Translations under genes and position numbers: made by a program
The notes under the pieces: generated by a model
Seen by the model: only the letters and a program-made list of their open reading frames with translations
Databases searched by the model: none
Told to the model about the DNA's origin: nothing
NCBI RefSeq assembly: GCF_900114605.1
Contig: NZ_FOTP01000001.1
Span: forward strand, 496,001 to 560,000
Direction of reading: 5' to 3'
Source of the DNA: Bradyrhizobium sp. NFR13
GTDB taxonomy: Bacteria; Pseudomonadota; Alphaproteobacteria; Rhizobiales; Xanthobacteraceae
Length of the DNA stretch: 64,000 nt
Shown here: piece after piece, positions 38,213 through 46,950 of the stretch
Layout of the letters: each line of letters opens with the position of its first letter
Position numbering within the stretch: the stretch's first letter is position 1

Positions 38213-39421
38213 CTAACTCGCCTTCATCATCTGCCCGTAGATGCCGAAATACTGGTCGCGCATATTTGCGATATCGAATTCGGTGACGAAATCCTTCGCC
38301 GTCCTTGCGATCTTCGCGGCGAGCTCGGGCTGCGCTGCAAGCACCGCGATCTTGTCGGCGAGATCCTCAGCGGATCCGACCTTGAATTTGATACCGTTCG
38401 AGCCGTCCACCAGCAGCTCGGCCGGGCCATCGACATCCGCGGCGATAACCGGCAGGCCGACGGCCATGGCTTCGAGCAGCACCAGCCCGAAACCTTCGAA
38501 ACGCGAGGGCAGGACGAAGATATCAGCCTCATCCAGCGGACGGCGCACATCGGTGCGCCCGCACAGGAACCGCACGCGATCGGCAACATTCTCCGCAATC
38601 GCCTGCGCCTTCAGGCTAAGGAGGGTCGACTCGTCTCCCACCGGCGGGCTGCCGACGAAATCGCAACGAATGTCGAGCCCGCGCGCCGCGCAGAGACTGA
38701 CCGCCTTGATCAGGATGTCCTGCCCTTTCTGCTTCGGATAGATGCGGGCGACATTGATCAGACGCAGAGCCGGTCCAAGGCGACGTTGCCGCGCCACCTT
38801 ATCGAAGGTCGCCAGCGGGATACCGTTATGCACCTTGAACAGGCGCTTCAGTTTGACAGATTCACATTCACGCTCGACCGCAGCAGAGATCGCGATGTTC
38901 CAATCGACGAACCGCTGATGCAGCCGAAGCTTCACGCGGTCCCACGCGTTGACGAGGCCGGTATTGTGAATCGTGTAGCCGACGCTCATCGGACGATACA
39001 ATTTACTCAACATGGCGAAGTGCTTGGCTCCGCTGTCATGTGCATGGATGATACGAATATCGTGACGGCGGATGATGTTGAGTAAACTCAGAATGACACG
39101 TGGATTACGGTTCCCGGGTGGACGCTTGAGGAAGTAGACCGGATGACCTGTCGCAGAGAGTTCGGCAGCGAGATCGGGATGGAAAAAGTCGTTGATGACG
39201 ACGAAAACCTGCGGAATATCCTCTCCCGGGGTGCAACTGGCAGCGAAATTGATCAGCAGTCGCTCGGACCCTCCCACGGTCAGCGACGAAATCAATTGAA
39301 GCACAGACCCCACTTTGAAATGCTCCCGGCCCGAATGCCGGGCGACTTCCAAATTCGTCGCACTCCAAACGGCCCGATTGCGAAATAGCGCCAGGTTTTT
39401 TGTCTGTTCGGAGTAATCCAT
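38213..39421 (-). CDS. Glycosyltransferase family 4
   Basis: A 402-residue GT-B enzyme. Family landmarks are LISSLTVGGSERLL (N-terminal strand and loop), IIHAHDSGAKHFAM, LINVARIYPKQKGQDILIKA (donor domain start), and ADIFVLPSRFEGFGLVLLEAMAVGLPVIA (nucleotide-sugar site E-x7-E). It would add a sugar to a surface polysaccharide or lipid. It is a lone GT with no other polysaccharide gene nearby. The first 36 residues do not look like the family; a GTG at 39313 with GGGAG nine bases upstream would give a more usual 366-residue protein. The 5' part and upstream DNA are GC-poorer than the surroundings. Confidence 0.85.
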   Translation of the reverse strand: MDYSEQTKNLALFRNRAVWSATNLEVARHSGREHFKVGSVLQLISSLTVGGSERLLINFAASCTPGEDIPQVFVVINDFFHPDLAAELSATGHPVYFLKRPPGNRNPRVILSLLNIIRRHDIRIIHAHDSGAKHFAMLSKLYRPMSVGYTIHNTGLVNAWDRVKLRLHQRFVDWNIAISAAVERECESVKLKRLFKVHNGIPLATFDKVARQRRLGPALRLINVARIYPKQKGQDILIKAVSLCAARGLDIRCDFVGSPPVGDESTLLSLKAQAIAENVADRVRFLCGRTDVRRPLDEADIFVLPSRFEGFGLVLLEAMAVGLPVIAADVDGPAELLVDGSNGIKFKVGSAEDLADKIAVLAAQPELAAKIARTAKDFVTEFDIANMRDQYFGIYGQMMKAS

Positions 39422-39695
39422 TCCCTATTTCGGCTGACGCTCGTGGCTATTCTGCGGCGCATCAAATGCGCTGCGGAAGCGAATTCTGGCAGAAAGGCGG
39501 CAGAGTTGGGCGGGAACGGGCACTTGGGATGACAGTGAACCAAAACACATCAGATTCCCCGAAAAATGCAAAACTTCCACGCCATTTCCAGCAGCGATAC
39601 ATTCGTTGCTTCCGCTGGATAATATTCAGTCAGCCATTTCATTGACTGGAATCGCACTGAACGTAGCTTTGGCGCACACCATTGCATCAGAGAAA
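39422..39695. other. GC-poorer divergent region upstream of GT4 and the binding-protein gene
   Basis: About 270 bases with promoters for the glycosyltransferase (minus) and the substrate-binding protein (plus). Short frames have no recognisable product. No operator was identified. Confidence 0.35.
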
Positions 39696-40670
39696 ATGAC
39701 CATGACCACCGCCTCCCCCACGCGTCGTTTGCTATCAACGCTCGTCGCCACAGTCTTCAGCGCAACGCTCGCCACCTCCGCTTTCGCAGCCGACCAGATC
39801 ACGCTGCGCGTCGGCGACCAGAAGGGCGGCAACCGTTCGCTACTGGAAGCAGCGGGACTCACCAAGGATCTGCCTTACAAGATCCAGTGGTCGGAATTTC
39901 CTGCGGCCGCGCCGATCCTCGAAGCCATCAATGCCGGTGCGCTCGATGTCGGCCACACCGGCGACCTGGCTTTCCTCTCGGTCTATGCCAACGGCTCGCC
40001 GATCAAGGCGATCGGCGGCGTGCGCGCCAATGCGGACACACAGGCGATCCTGGTGCGCAACGATTCACCGATCAAGACCGCGGCCGATCTCAAGGGCAAG
40101 CGCCTCGCCGGTACGCGCGGCGGCTGGGGCCAGTTCCTGATCGACGCGACGCTGGAGAAGGCCGGCTACAAGATCGCCGATGCGACTTTCGCACCGCTCG
40201 GCCCCGTCGATGCCAAGATCGCGCTGGTCGCCGGCTCCATCGATGGCTGGGCGGTGTGGGAGCCCTATGTCTCCTACGCCGTGCTGAAGGACAATGCCCG
40301 CGTCGTCGCCGACGGCGCCGGGCTCACGCCGACGCTGACCTTCATCATCGCGTCCGATCAGGCCATCGCCACCAAGCGCGAGGCTATCGCCGACTTCCTG
40401 CGGCGCCTCGACAAAGCGCGTAACTGGTCGCGCGAGCACATCGAGGACTATGCAAAGAACACCGCCGAACTGACCAAGCTGCCGGAAGACGTGCTGGTGC
40501 GCGCCTACAAAGCACAGGACACGCGGCCGATCGCCATCGACGATGGCGTGGTGAAGGAGTTCCAGGAAGCGTCCGACCGTGCCACGCGCTACGGAATCCT
40601 GTCGAAGCAGGTCGACATCAGCAACGCCGTCGACCGCAGCTTCACGCAGACTGCGCCGGCGTCGAACTAG
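39696..40670 (+). CDS. Aliphatic-sulfonate-type ABC substrate-binding protein
   Basis: A 324-residue periplasmic binding protein of the SsuA/TauA/NrtA type. The signal peptide is residues 1-33 (RRLLSTLVATVFSATLATSAFA). Core segments are LRVGDQKGGNRSLLEAAG, WSEFPAAAPILEAINAGA, VGHTGDLAFL, and GTRGGWGQFLIDATLEKAG. Ligands of this group are sulfonates, taurine or similar anions. No permease or ATPase gene is adjacent, so it is an orphan component. Its last 29 bases overlap the 3' end of the convergent RhtX-like gene. The start is uncertain (39696 or 39702). Confidence 0.87.
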   Translation: MTMTTASPTRRLLSTLVATVFSATLATSAFAADQITLRVGDQKGGNRSLLEAAGLTKDLPYKIQWSEFPAAAPILEAINAGALDVGHTGDLAFLSVYANGSPIKAIGGVRANADTQAILVRNDSPIKTAADLKGKRLAGTRGGWGQFLIDATLEKAGYKIADATFAPLGPVDAKIALVAGSIDGWAVWEPYVSYAVLKDNARVVADGAGLTPTLTFIIASDQAIATKREAIADFLRRLDKARNWSREHIEDYAKNTAELTKLPEDVLVRAYKAQDTRPIAIDDGVVKEFQEASDRATRYGILSKQVDISNAVDRSFTQTAPASN

Positions 40671-41898
40671 CGGATTGCTGCGCGGCGAGAATGCGCATCG
40701 TCGCGATCGCTGCAATTAGCGACAGCAGTGTGGCGACGCTGAACAGCGTCCCATAGCCGAGCAGATCGGCGATACGGCCCGACAGCATCGAGCCGATGAA
40801 GTAGATGATCAGCTGGGCGCAGGCGAGAATCGTGAAGTCGGTGCCCGGCTGCTCCTTCGACGCCGCGGCCATGAACAGGCTGTAGAGCCCAACGATCTCC
40901 ATGTAGCGGATCAGGGTCTGGAATCCGGCCGCACCGAAAATCGGCCAGAAGCCCGAGATCACACCCAGCGCATGAGCCGTAAACAGCGCGAAGCAGATAG
41001 TGCGGAGAATGCCGAGCAGGCCCAGCGTCCAGCCGGTGCCGCAGCGTCGCAACAGCCACGCCGCACCGGCCGCGCCTGCGAGACCCGCCGTCGTCGCGGC
41101 ACCACCGGAAAGATAACCGATCTGTTTGAGCGGCACGCCGGCATCGACGAGATAGCTGCCCTCCATCGCCTTCACGAGGCCCTCGCTCATCCGGTAGATC
41201 AGTGCGATCCAGAGAATGTTGCGCACATCGCGGCGGCGCAGGAAGGCCATCACGGAAGGCCGCGGCTTCAACGGATCGATCTGCCCGACTTCGTCCTCGC
41301 GCATGGCGAAGGCGGCAAAGAGCGGGATCAGCGAGAAGCCGGCGATGGTCAGCAGCATACCGGTCCAACCGATCTGCGCATAGAGCACCAGCCCGAGCGT
41401 GCCGCCGATCACGACACCGAACGCGACCGAGCCGCCCTGGATGGCGTTACCGATGGCACGATCCTCCGGCGCCAGATATTTCGCAGCATAGCCATCGGTG
41501 GCGATATCCTGCGTCGAGATCAGCAGTGAACCGAACAGGCCCACCGTGATGATGCCCCAGATATTGGTTGCGCCGAGCGGGATCAAACACAGCAGGCTGA
41601 TGATGACCCCGGTTTGGGTCACGATCACCCAACCGGCACGATGCGCGCGCGCGAACGGGCGGATGCGATCCACCACCGGCGCCCAGAAGAACTTCAGCAA
41701 CAGCGGCAGAAACCAGAGGCTGAGATATCCGATCTCGCTGCGCGAGACGCCGGCTTCGCGCATGATCGGCGGCAGGGCGGCGGCGAACAGATAAGACGGG
41801 ATCGCCTGTGCCAGATACAGCCCGCCAAGCACGACGAACAGACGCTTGCGTCCCATGACGGCGACCGGCGCAGATGCGTTAAGCTCCGCGGTGCTCAT
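40642..41898 (-). CDS. RhtX/FptX-like siderophore MFS permease
   Basis: A 418-residue, twelve-helix inner-membrane carrier resembling the RhtX/FptX family that imports whole ferrisiderophores without an ABC system. Seen are GLYLAQAIPSYLFAAALPPIM, LWFLPLLLKFFWAPVVDRIRP, STQDIATDGYAAKYLAPEDR and GNAIQGGSVAFGVVIGG. These are also features shared with AmpG-type carriers. Its ATG overlaps the stop of the 122-aa gene (ATGA), and the TonB receptor is just upstream. The order receptor, small protein, permease, with a divergent AraC regulator, matches the rhizobactin uptake logic. Confidence 0.87.
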   Translation of the reverse strand: MSTAELNASAPVAVMGRKRLFVVLGGLYLAQAIPSYLFAAALPPIMREAGVSRSEIGYLSLWFLPLLLKFFWAPVVDRIRPFARAHRAGWVIVTQTGVIISLLCLIPLGATNIWGIITVGLFGSLLISTQDIATDGYAAKYLAPEDRAIGNAIQGGSVAFGVVIGGTLGLVLYAQIGWTGMLLTIAGFSLIPLFAAFAMREDEVGQIDPLKPRPSVMAFLRRRDVRNILWIALIYRMSEGLVKAMEGSYLVDAGVPLKQIGYLSGGAATTAGLAGAAGAAWLLRRCGTGWTLGLLGILRTICFALFTAHALGVISGFWPIFGAAGFQTLIRYMEIVGLYSLFMAAASKEQPGTDFTILACAQLIIYFIGSMLSGRIADLLGYGTLFSVATLLSLIAAIATMRILAAQQSASSTPAQSA

Positions 41899-42263
41899 GC
41901 GAGGCCACGATGTTCGGCGAGAAAGGCGCGCGCGGCGATCTCGTCCTCGAGCGCCACCAGCGGCATCGGCCAGAGCTTCCGAAACGTCTCTTCCATCTTC
42001 TTGTTGGCGCCGGGGCGTACAATCGCCACAGCACGGCAGCGCGCGGAGATATGGCCGCGCGTCGCCTTGAACCACAGCGCCTGCTCCCGCTCGCCGGCGA
42101 CGGACAGTTTCCCGCCGCCCCCGAACACGGTCAGAAGTTCGAATGGCGCATCATGCTCGCCGACCCGGGCCAGCGCGGCCAGATAATCGCGCTCGTCCGA
42201 CTCCGCATAAGGCGGCAGGAACCGTAGCGTCAGCAGGCTCCCATCAATCTCCAGATCCACCAT
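41895..42263 (-). CDS. Conserved-looking 122-aa protein in the siderophore operon
   Basis: A 122-residue soluble protein of unknown family: MVDLEIDGSLLTLRFLPP, LARVGEHDAPFELLTVFGG, REQALWFKATRG, CRAVAIVRPG and LEDEIAARAFLAEH. The alternating strands and helices and the position of AIVRPG recall SpoIIAA/STAS-like folds, but I would not assign that. It overlaps the permease start by four bases, so translation is coupled. It may assist ferrisiderophore handling in the cytosol, such as reduction or release of iron; that is speculation from position only. Confidence 0.75.
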   Translation of the reverse strand: MVDLEIDGSLLTLRFLPPYAESDERDYLAALARVGEHDAPFELLTVFGGGGKLSVAGEREQALWFKATRGHISARCRAVAIVRPGANKKMEETFRKLWPMPLVALEDEIAARAFLAEHRGLA

Positions 42264-42315
42264 GATGGCAATTAGAACTCCCTGGGAAGTGGCCTTGGAA
42301 GGTTTGTCTCGTTTG

Positions 42316-42362
42316 AGCGTGATCTAATCCGAAAACCGGCGACCACTTTTCGGGATCACGCC
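42316..42362. repeat. Rhizobiales-type palindromic repeat
   Basis: GCGTGATC... GATCACGC ends enclose ATCCGAAAACCGG and CCACTTTTCGGGAT, which pair with each other. Near-identical 45-base palindromes are very common between genes in Rhizobiales. It sits immediately after the TonB receptor stop and may protect or terminate the receptor mRNA. Confidence 0.8.
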
Positions 42363-44567
42363 CTAGAACGTCTTGCGATAGCCGACCGTCACGGTGCGGC
42401 CCCAGGAATAGACCGGCAGGTTGCGCACTGAGGTTGCGGTCGGGTTCTGCAATTCCGCGTCAAACAGGTTGTTGACCGCAGCATAGGCCTCGCCACCATA
42501 GACCGGCCCGCTCAGCGCGGCATTCATCGTAAAGCCGCCTTCAATGGGATAGACCGTATTGGTCAGGTTGATGCCGCGATTGCGAGCGGCATAGCCCTCG
42601 CCCTCGACGCGCAGCTTGATGCCGTTGTCGAAGCGATAGTCGCCGAAGATCAGACCACGCACCGGACTGCCGATCCGGTTGTTGGGCAGCCAGCTATCGA
42701 GCACGCCATCCTTGTTGGTGTCGTAGCGGCCTTCCTTGTAGCCGATCGTGGTACCCAGCGTGAAATTCCGGTTGATCGCCATCTCGCCGATATATTCGAC
42801 GCCGTAGATCATTTCCTTCTGCTGCGAGATCAGGTTGGTGACCGGATCGAACGTCACGCCCTTCTCCGACGTGCTGACAAATCCCGTGATGCTGCCCTTG
42901 TAGGGGCCGTCGCCGCCGCGAATGCCGATTTCGTAATTGTTGACGATCTGGGCTTCCGGCGCGATCGAGGTGAAGGAGATGGTCTGACGCGCCAGCGGCA
43001 GACAGTTCGGCGTCGCTACCGGACAGGCAAAGGCGGTGGAGGACAGGCCGGCCCGGCGTGTATAGGCACCGACATCGGGCAGCGCGTAGCCCTGCGAGAA
43101 GCCACCGAACAGATCGATCTTGTTGTTCAGCTTGAAGGTCGCACCGAGATTGTAGGTCGGCGAGGCATATTCATACTGGCCGCCGATGACATTGAGCGCC
43201 GGGAGAACGAAACGTGTCGTCGGCGAGATCGCCGCATAAGCAGCCGGACGCAGGAAATCATCGACGCTGAGATCGAAATGCTCGTAGCGAACGCCGCCGC
43301 GCGCGGTCAATCGATCGGTGATCGGAACCTGCACCAGCGCAAATCCGGCGGTCGTGACCTGGGTCAGCGGCGTGAACACGTCGCGGCCGTCGGTCAGCGT
43401 CTGCCAGGTCTTGTCATGGATGACGTCGGTGCCCCAGGTCACCTTGGCGCCGTTCCAGATGCGGTCGAGCGGCGTGTCGATGGTGAGGTTGACGCCGCCG
43501 CGCTCGGAATAGAGCGTCGTCTGGTTGGCCGGACTGGTCGGGCTCAGCGGATTGCCGGAATAATAGACCAGCGAGTTATAGGGATAGGAGAACTCCGAAT
43601 AGTTGAAGCGCTTCTTGATGTCGTTATAGAAGCCAACCACGCTGAGATTGCCGAGCACGAAGTCGGTATCGCTGTAGCGCAATTGGAACGAGCGCGAATC
43701 TTCCAGCACGCTCTGCCCGGTATAGAGCTTGGTGAAATCCGGCTTCGCATAAGCTCCGGAATAGTCGGTGAGGTATTTCGGCGTCTGGTCGAGATAGAAC
43801 TGGCTGATCGAGGCTTCGATGCGCTTGCCGCCATCGAAATCGTAACCGATCTTGCCCAGGAAATTGCCGCTGGCGAGACGATCGCCACCTCCCTGCCCGA
43901 GCATGGCGTCCGATGGCAGCTCGCGGCCCGCGCCGTCATAGGTCTTCTGCGCGCCGCGGCCGCTGCCGACGAATACATAGTCGATGCCATTCGTGCCCTT
44001 GCCACTGACCGTCGCCGACATTTCTGGCGCCAGCGAACCGCCGGGATCGACGGTGAAGGTGCGCAGCGCGGTGTTGACGCTGACGCGCGGACCGCCCGGC
44101 TGCGCTTTCTTGGTAACGAAATTCACCGTACCGCCCGTCGCACCGGCGCCATACAGGCTCGATGCACCGGCGACCAGTTCGATGCGCTCGACGGAATTCA
44201 GATCGATCAGCGACAGGACGCGCGAGACGTCGCGGAGCGGCGTCGTCAGCGGCACGCCGTCCATCAGCACCAGAAGGTCGCGGCCGCGATAGCTTTCGGA
44301 AGCACCGGAGATGGTCTGGTTCGACACCGAGAAGCCCGGCAGCAATTTTGCCAGCAGCGCCGATGCGCTGCCGCTCTGCTTGAGCTGCTCGTCGATCTCC
44401 TTCTGATCGACCACCTGCACGGTCTGCGGAATATCCGAAATCGAGCGCTGGGCACGCGCGGCCGTTACCGTGATCTCGTCGAGAGTGACGCCCGCGCTCT
44501 GCTGCGCAACGGCCTGCGACGACATGAGCCCGACGGCGGGGATGAGAAGGAACTGGCTGTAACGCAT
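42363..44567 (-). CDS. TonB-dependent siderophore receptor
   Basis: Outer-membrane receptor of 734 residues. The signal peptide is residues 1-21 (MRYSQFLLIPAVGLMSSQAVA). A TonB-box-like DEITVTAAR follows, then the plug (DIPQTVQVVDQKEID, RGRDLLVLMDGVPLTTP, RIELVAGASSLYGAGATGG). The 22-strand barrel ends in GRTVTVGYRKTF with a terminal aromatic. The plug and length fit hydroxamate/citrate-hydroxamate receptors of the RhtA/IutA kind. It is the first gene of an operon with the 122-aa protein and the RhtX-like permease. The ATG at 44567 is used because the signal peptide starts there. Confidence 0.92.
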   Translation of the reverse strand: MRYSQFLLIPAVGLMSSQAVAQQSAGVTLDEITVTAARAQRSISDIPQTVQVVDQKEIDEQLKQSGSASALLAKLLPGFSVSNQTISGASESYRGRDLLVLMDGVPLTTPLRDVSRVLSLIDLNSVERIELVAGASSLYGAGATGGTVNFVTKKAQPGGPRVSVNTALRTFTVDPGGSLAPEMSATVSGKGTNGIDYVFVGSGRGAQKTYDGAGRELPSDAMLGQGGGDRLASGNFLGKIGYDFDGGKRIEASISQFYLDQTPKYLTDYSGAYAKPDFTKLYTGQSVLEDSRSFQLRYSDTDFVLGNLSVVGFYNDIKKRFNYSEFSYPYNSLVYYSGNPLSPTSPANQTTLYSERGGVNLTIDTPLDRIWNGAKVTWGTDVIHDKTWQTLTDGRDVFTPLTQVTTAGFALVQVPITDRLTARGGVRYEHFDLSVDDFLRPAAYAAISPTTRFVLPALNVIGGQYEYASPTYNLGATFKLNNKIDLFGGFSQGYALPDVGAYTRRAGLSSTAFACPVATPNCLPLARQTISFTSIAPEAQIVNNYEIGIRGGDGPYKGSITGFVSTSEKGVTFDPVTNLISQQKEMIYGVEYIGEMAINRNFTLGTTIGYKEGRYDTNKDGVLDSWLPNNRIGSPVRGLIFGDYRFDNGIKLRVEGEGYAARNRGINLTNTVYPIEGGFTMNAALSGPVYGGEAYAAVNNLFDAELQNPTATSVRNLPVYSWGRTVTVGYRKTF

Positions 44568-44649
44568 GAGCTCGGAATCTTCCGTATGTTCGTGGCGACG
44601 AAGCACTGGAGAGGTCGAGCCGGTCAATTCGACCGAGGCCGCAGCAGTT

Positions 44650-44669
44650 TGGAATCAATGTAAATTCCA
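44650..44669. promoter_or_regulatory. Candidate operator between siderophore receptor and AraC regulator
   Basis: TGGAAT-N8-ATTCCA is an exact inverted repeat in the divergent promoter, about 80 bases before the receptor start. It could bind the AraC regulator or an iron regulator. It is not a textbook Fur or Irr box. Confidence 0.4.
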
Positions 44670-44758
44670 GCCGCAGCTTTACTCTTCTTACGCCTGTGCA
44701 TTCCGTCTATCGTCACAGCGATACGGCACAGCCCATTGCATGACTTGGACTCGGTGAA

Positions 44759-45844
44759 TTGATAGTCGGACTGGAGCGAACGAAGCGGTTTGGATTCGAT
44801 GCTGTGGCAAACGCGCATCAGTCGCGGTCTCCATCCTGCGTCGATGCCGCTCCCGATTGTCCACTCATTCCGCTATGGCTGGTTGCCGACGATATCGACG
44901 ACACGCTGCGCAAGCCGCTCGAGAGCCGTCTGCCGTGGAAGAGCGTGCAGCGCAATTCGCTGGGATCGTTTCGCGCGGCGCCTTTCCAGTCCAAGGCGAT
45001 CCTGCGGATGCAGCCGCATCTCGGGCTGATGTCGTGTTTCGATCCGGCGCCGCTCTGGACCATGCCCGACGATGAGACAAACGATACGGGCGACAACTCG
45101 CCGCAGGATATCCTTGTGTTGCGACCTTCCGACGGCGTCGTGACCGTCCAGCAGGACGGCCAGCGCCTGACATGCATGCCGCGCGAGGCCATCATTCTCG
45201 ATCCCGGGCGCGCCACGACCTTCATCATGAACGATGTAAGCCGTGTCGATTGCCTGCTCGTCGCAGGCAATGGTCGCACCGGAATGCGCCACATCACCCA
45301 GGACAATGGCGGGTTGATTGCACTCGGACATTACGCAGCCGCCGTGATGCGCGGCCTGCTGCCGATGAATTCCGCCGCGCTGACCGGTCTCGCCGTCGAC
45401 TACATGAACGGCCTCGTCGCCACGATGATCGACGAGGCGTCCGCGCCCGAGCGACGCGCGGCATGGCGACAGGATCGTCCGACGATCAGCCTGCTGTCCC
45501 TCAAGGCGGATATCGAGGCCAGTCTCGGCCAGCCGACGCTGTCGCTGGAACGGCTCGCCACGACCCACGGCGTCACCGCGCGCTACTTCCAGAAACTGTT
45601 CGAGGCCGAGGGCCGGACGTTCTCGGATTATCTGCTGGAGCGCCGGCTCGAGCGCGCCTTCCATATGCTGCGCGACGGCAACCGCGGGGATCGCGCTGTC
45701 AGCACCATCGCCTTCGAGGTCGGCTTCGGCGATCTGTCTTATTTCAACCGTACCTTCAAGAAGCGCTTTGGCGCAACGCCTCGCGAGATACGGGCGCGGT
45801 TCGAGGCAATGCTGCTAGATGCAGCGCCAGACGCGGACGCCTGA
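44759..45844 (+). CDS. AraC-family regulator of siderophore uptake (RhrA-like)
   Basis: A 361-residue regulator. An N-terminal ligand-type domain (about 50-220, SLGSFRAAPFQSKAILRM) is followed by a C-terminal AraC double helix-turn-helix (about 255-355): LERLATTHGVTARYFQKLF and IAFEVGFGDLSYFNRTFKKRFG. It is divergent from the receptor operon, as rhrA is to rhtX/rhtA-type genes, so activation of uptake by the cognate ferrisiderophore is likely. The start is uncertain: neither TTG at 44759 nor GTG at 44804 has a good ribosome site. Confidence 0.88.
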   Translation: MIVGLERTKRFGFDAVANAHQSRSPSCVDAAPDCPLIPLWLVADDIDDTLRKPLESRLPWKSVQRNSLGSFRAAPFQSKAILRMQPHLGLMSCFDPAPLWTMPDDETNDTGDNSPQDILVLRPSDGVVTVQQDGQRLTCMPREAIILDPGRATTFIMNDVSRVDCLLVAGNGRTGMRHITQDNGGLIALGHYAAAVMRGLLPMNSAALTGLAVDYMNGLVATMIDEASAPERRAAWRQDRPTISLLSLKADIEASLGQPTLSLERLATTHGVTARYFQKLFEAEGRTFSDYLLERRLERAFHMLRDGNRGDRAVSTIAFEVGFGDLSYFNRTFKKRFGATPREIRARFEAMLLDAAPDADA

Positions 45845-45847
45845 GCC

Positions 45848-46744
45848 TCAATTCGCCTTCGCGACCGCAGTGCCGTTGTCCGGCAGGATCTCCACCGTGG
45901 CCGTGCGCCCTGCGACCAGCGTCGCGCCAGCCGGGACCGGATCGAGCGCGATGCGCACCGGCACGCGCTGCGCGAGACGAACCCAGCTAAAGGTCGGGGT
46001 TACATTGGCCAGCAGATTGCTGCCTTCGGCGCGGTCGCGGTCCTCGATACCGGCGGCGACGCTCTCCACACGGCCGGTGAGCTTGGCGGCATCGCCCATC
46101 AAGTGAATGTGGACGGGATCGCCGACGTGAATGCGCGACAGCTTGGTCTCCTCGAAATAACCGTCCACATGCAGGCTCGACGTATCGACCAGCGCCATCA
46201 CGCCCTTGCCGGCGGTGACATAGGTGCCCGGCCGCAGGTCCATGTTGGAGATGATGCCGGATACCGGCGCATGGACCTCGCTGCGATCGAGATTGAGCTG
46301 CGCCACCGCCCGATCGGCAATGGCTTGATCCAGCGATGCCTTGGCCAGCAGTTGCGTGGCCAGCACCTGCTCCTGCTTCTGCTGCGAGACAGCCGCCGTC
46401 GTCAGGTCCTTATAGCGCCTCAGATCGAGATCGGCCTGCTCCAGGCTGGCCGTACGGCCGGCGACAACGGCTTCGGCCTGCTGTAGCGCCAGTGCGAAAC
46501 GCGCGCGGTCGATCCGCATAATGACATCGCCGCGCGTCACCTTCTGATTGTCCTTCACCAGGATCTCGGTGACGAAGCCGGACACATCCGGGGCCACGGT
46601 GACCACGTCGGCGCGGACGCGGCCGTCACGGGTCCAGGGCGCGTCCATATAGTAGACCCAGAGATAACGTCCCACAGCCAGCGCGGCGACGACGGCCAGC
46701 GCGGTGACGGCGAAACGGCGAATGATACTCACAGTGTTTTTCAT
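45848..46744 (-). CDS. HlyD/AaeA-type membrane-fusion efflux subunit
   Basis: A 298-residue periplasmic adaptor. One N-terminal membrane anchor (FAVTALAVVAALAVGRYLWVY) is followed by DAPWTRDGRVRADVVTVAPD, the lipoyl half-motif VSGFVTEILVKDNQKVTRGD, a helical hairpin, then VHAPVSGIISNMDLRPG and a beta-barrel. This is the AaeA/EmrA pattern. The ATG overlaps the DUF1656 stop by four bases. It is the last gene of the MarR/FUSC/DUF1656/HlyD operon, which resembles AaeXAB for aromatic carboxylic acid export. Confidence 0.92.
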   Translation of the reverse strand: MKNTVSIIRRFAVTALAVVAALAVGRYLWVYYMDAPWTRDGRVRADVVTVAPDVSGFVTEILVKDNQKVTRGDVIMRIDRARFALALQQAEAVVAGRTASLEQADLDLRRYKDLTTAAVSQQKQEQVLATQLLAKASLDQAIADRAVAQLNLDRSEVHAPVSGIISNMDLRPGTYVTAGKGVMALVDTSSLHVDGYFEETKLSRIHVGDPVHIHLMGDAAKLTGRVESVAAGIEDRDRAEGSNLLANVTPTFSWVRLAQRVPVRIALDPVPAGATLVAGRTATVEILPDNGTAVAKAN

Positions 46745-46950
46745 GACAGCAATCCGGAGGATAGATAGACGACGCCGCCCAGCAGGCAGACATAGAGAGC
46801 AAGATCGAACAGTGCGCGGTGCCAGACATAGCGATAGAGGCCCGAGCGTTCGATCACCGGGCGCAGCAACGCACCGATGGCGTAAGTAATGACCAGCCAC
46901 AGCATCAGCGATGGCAACAGCACACCGAACAGATCGATTTCATATCTCAT
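46741..46950 (-). CDS. DUF1656 (AaeX-like) small membrane protein
   Basis: A 69-residue protein with two hydrophobic helices: MRYEIDLFGVLLPSLMLWLV and ALFDLALYVCLLGGVVYLSSG. The sequence pattern IDLFGVLLP-PxLxW is the DUF1656 signature, as in AaeX. It lies between the FUSC permease and the HlyD adaptor with ATGA overlaps on both sides. Its precise job in the pump is unknown. Confidence 0.93.
   Translation of the reverse strand: MRYEIDLFGVLLPSLMLWLVITYAIGALLRPVIERSGLYRYVWHRALFDLALYVCLLGGVVYLSSGLLS

Noticed and set aside
43278-44663. 461-codon plus-strand frame opposite the TonB receptor
   Set aside because: Antisense shadow; the minus strand encodes a full receptor with signal peptide, plug and barrel.
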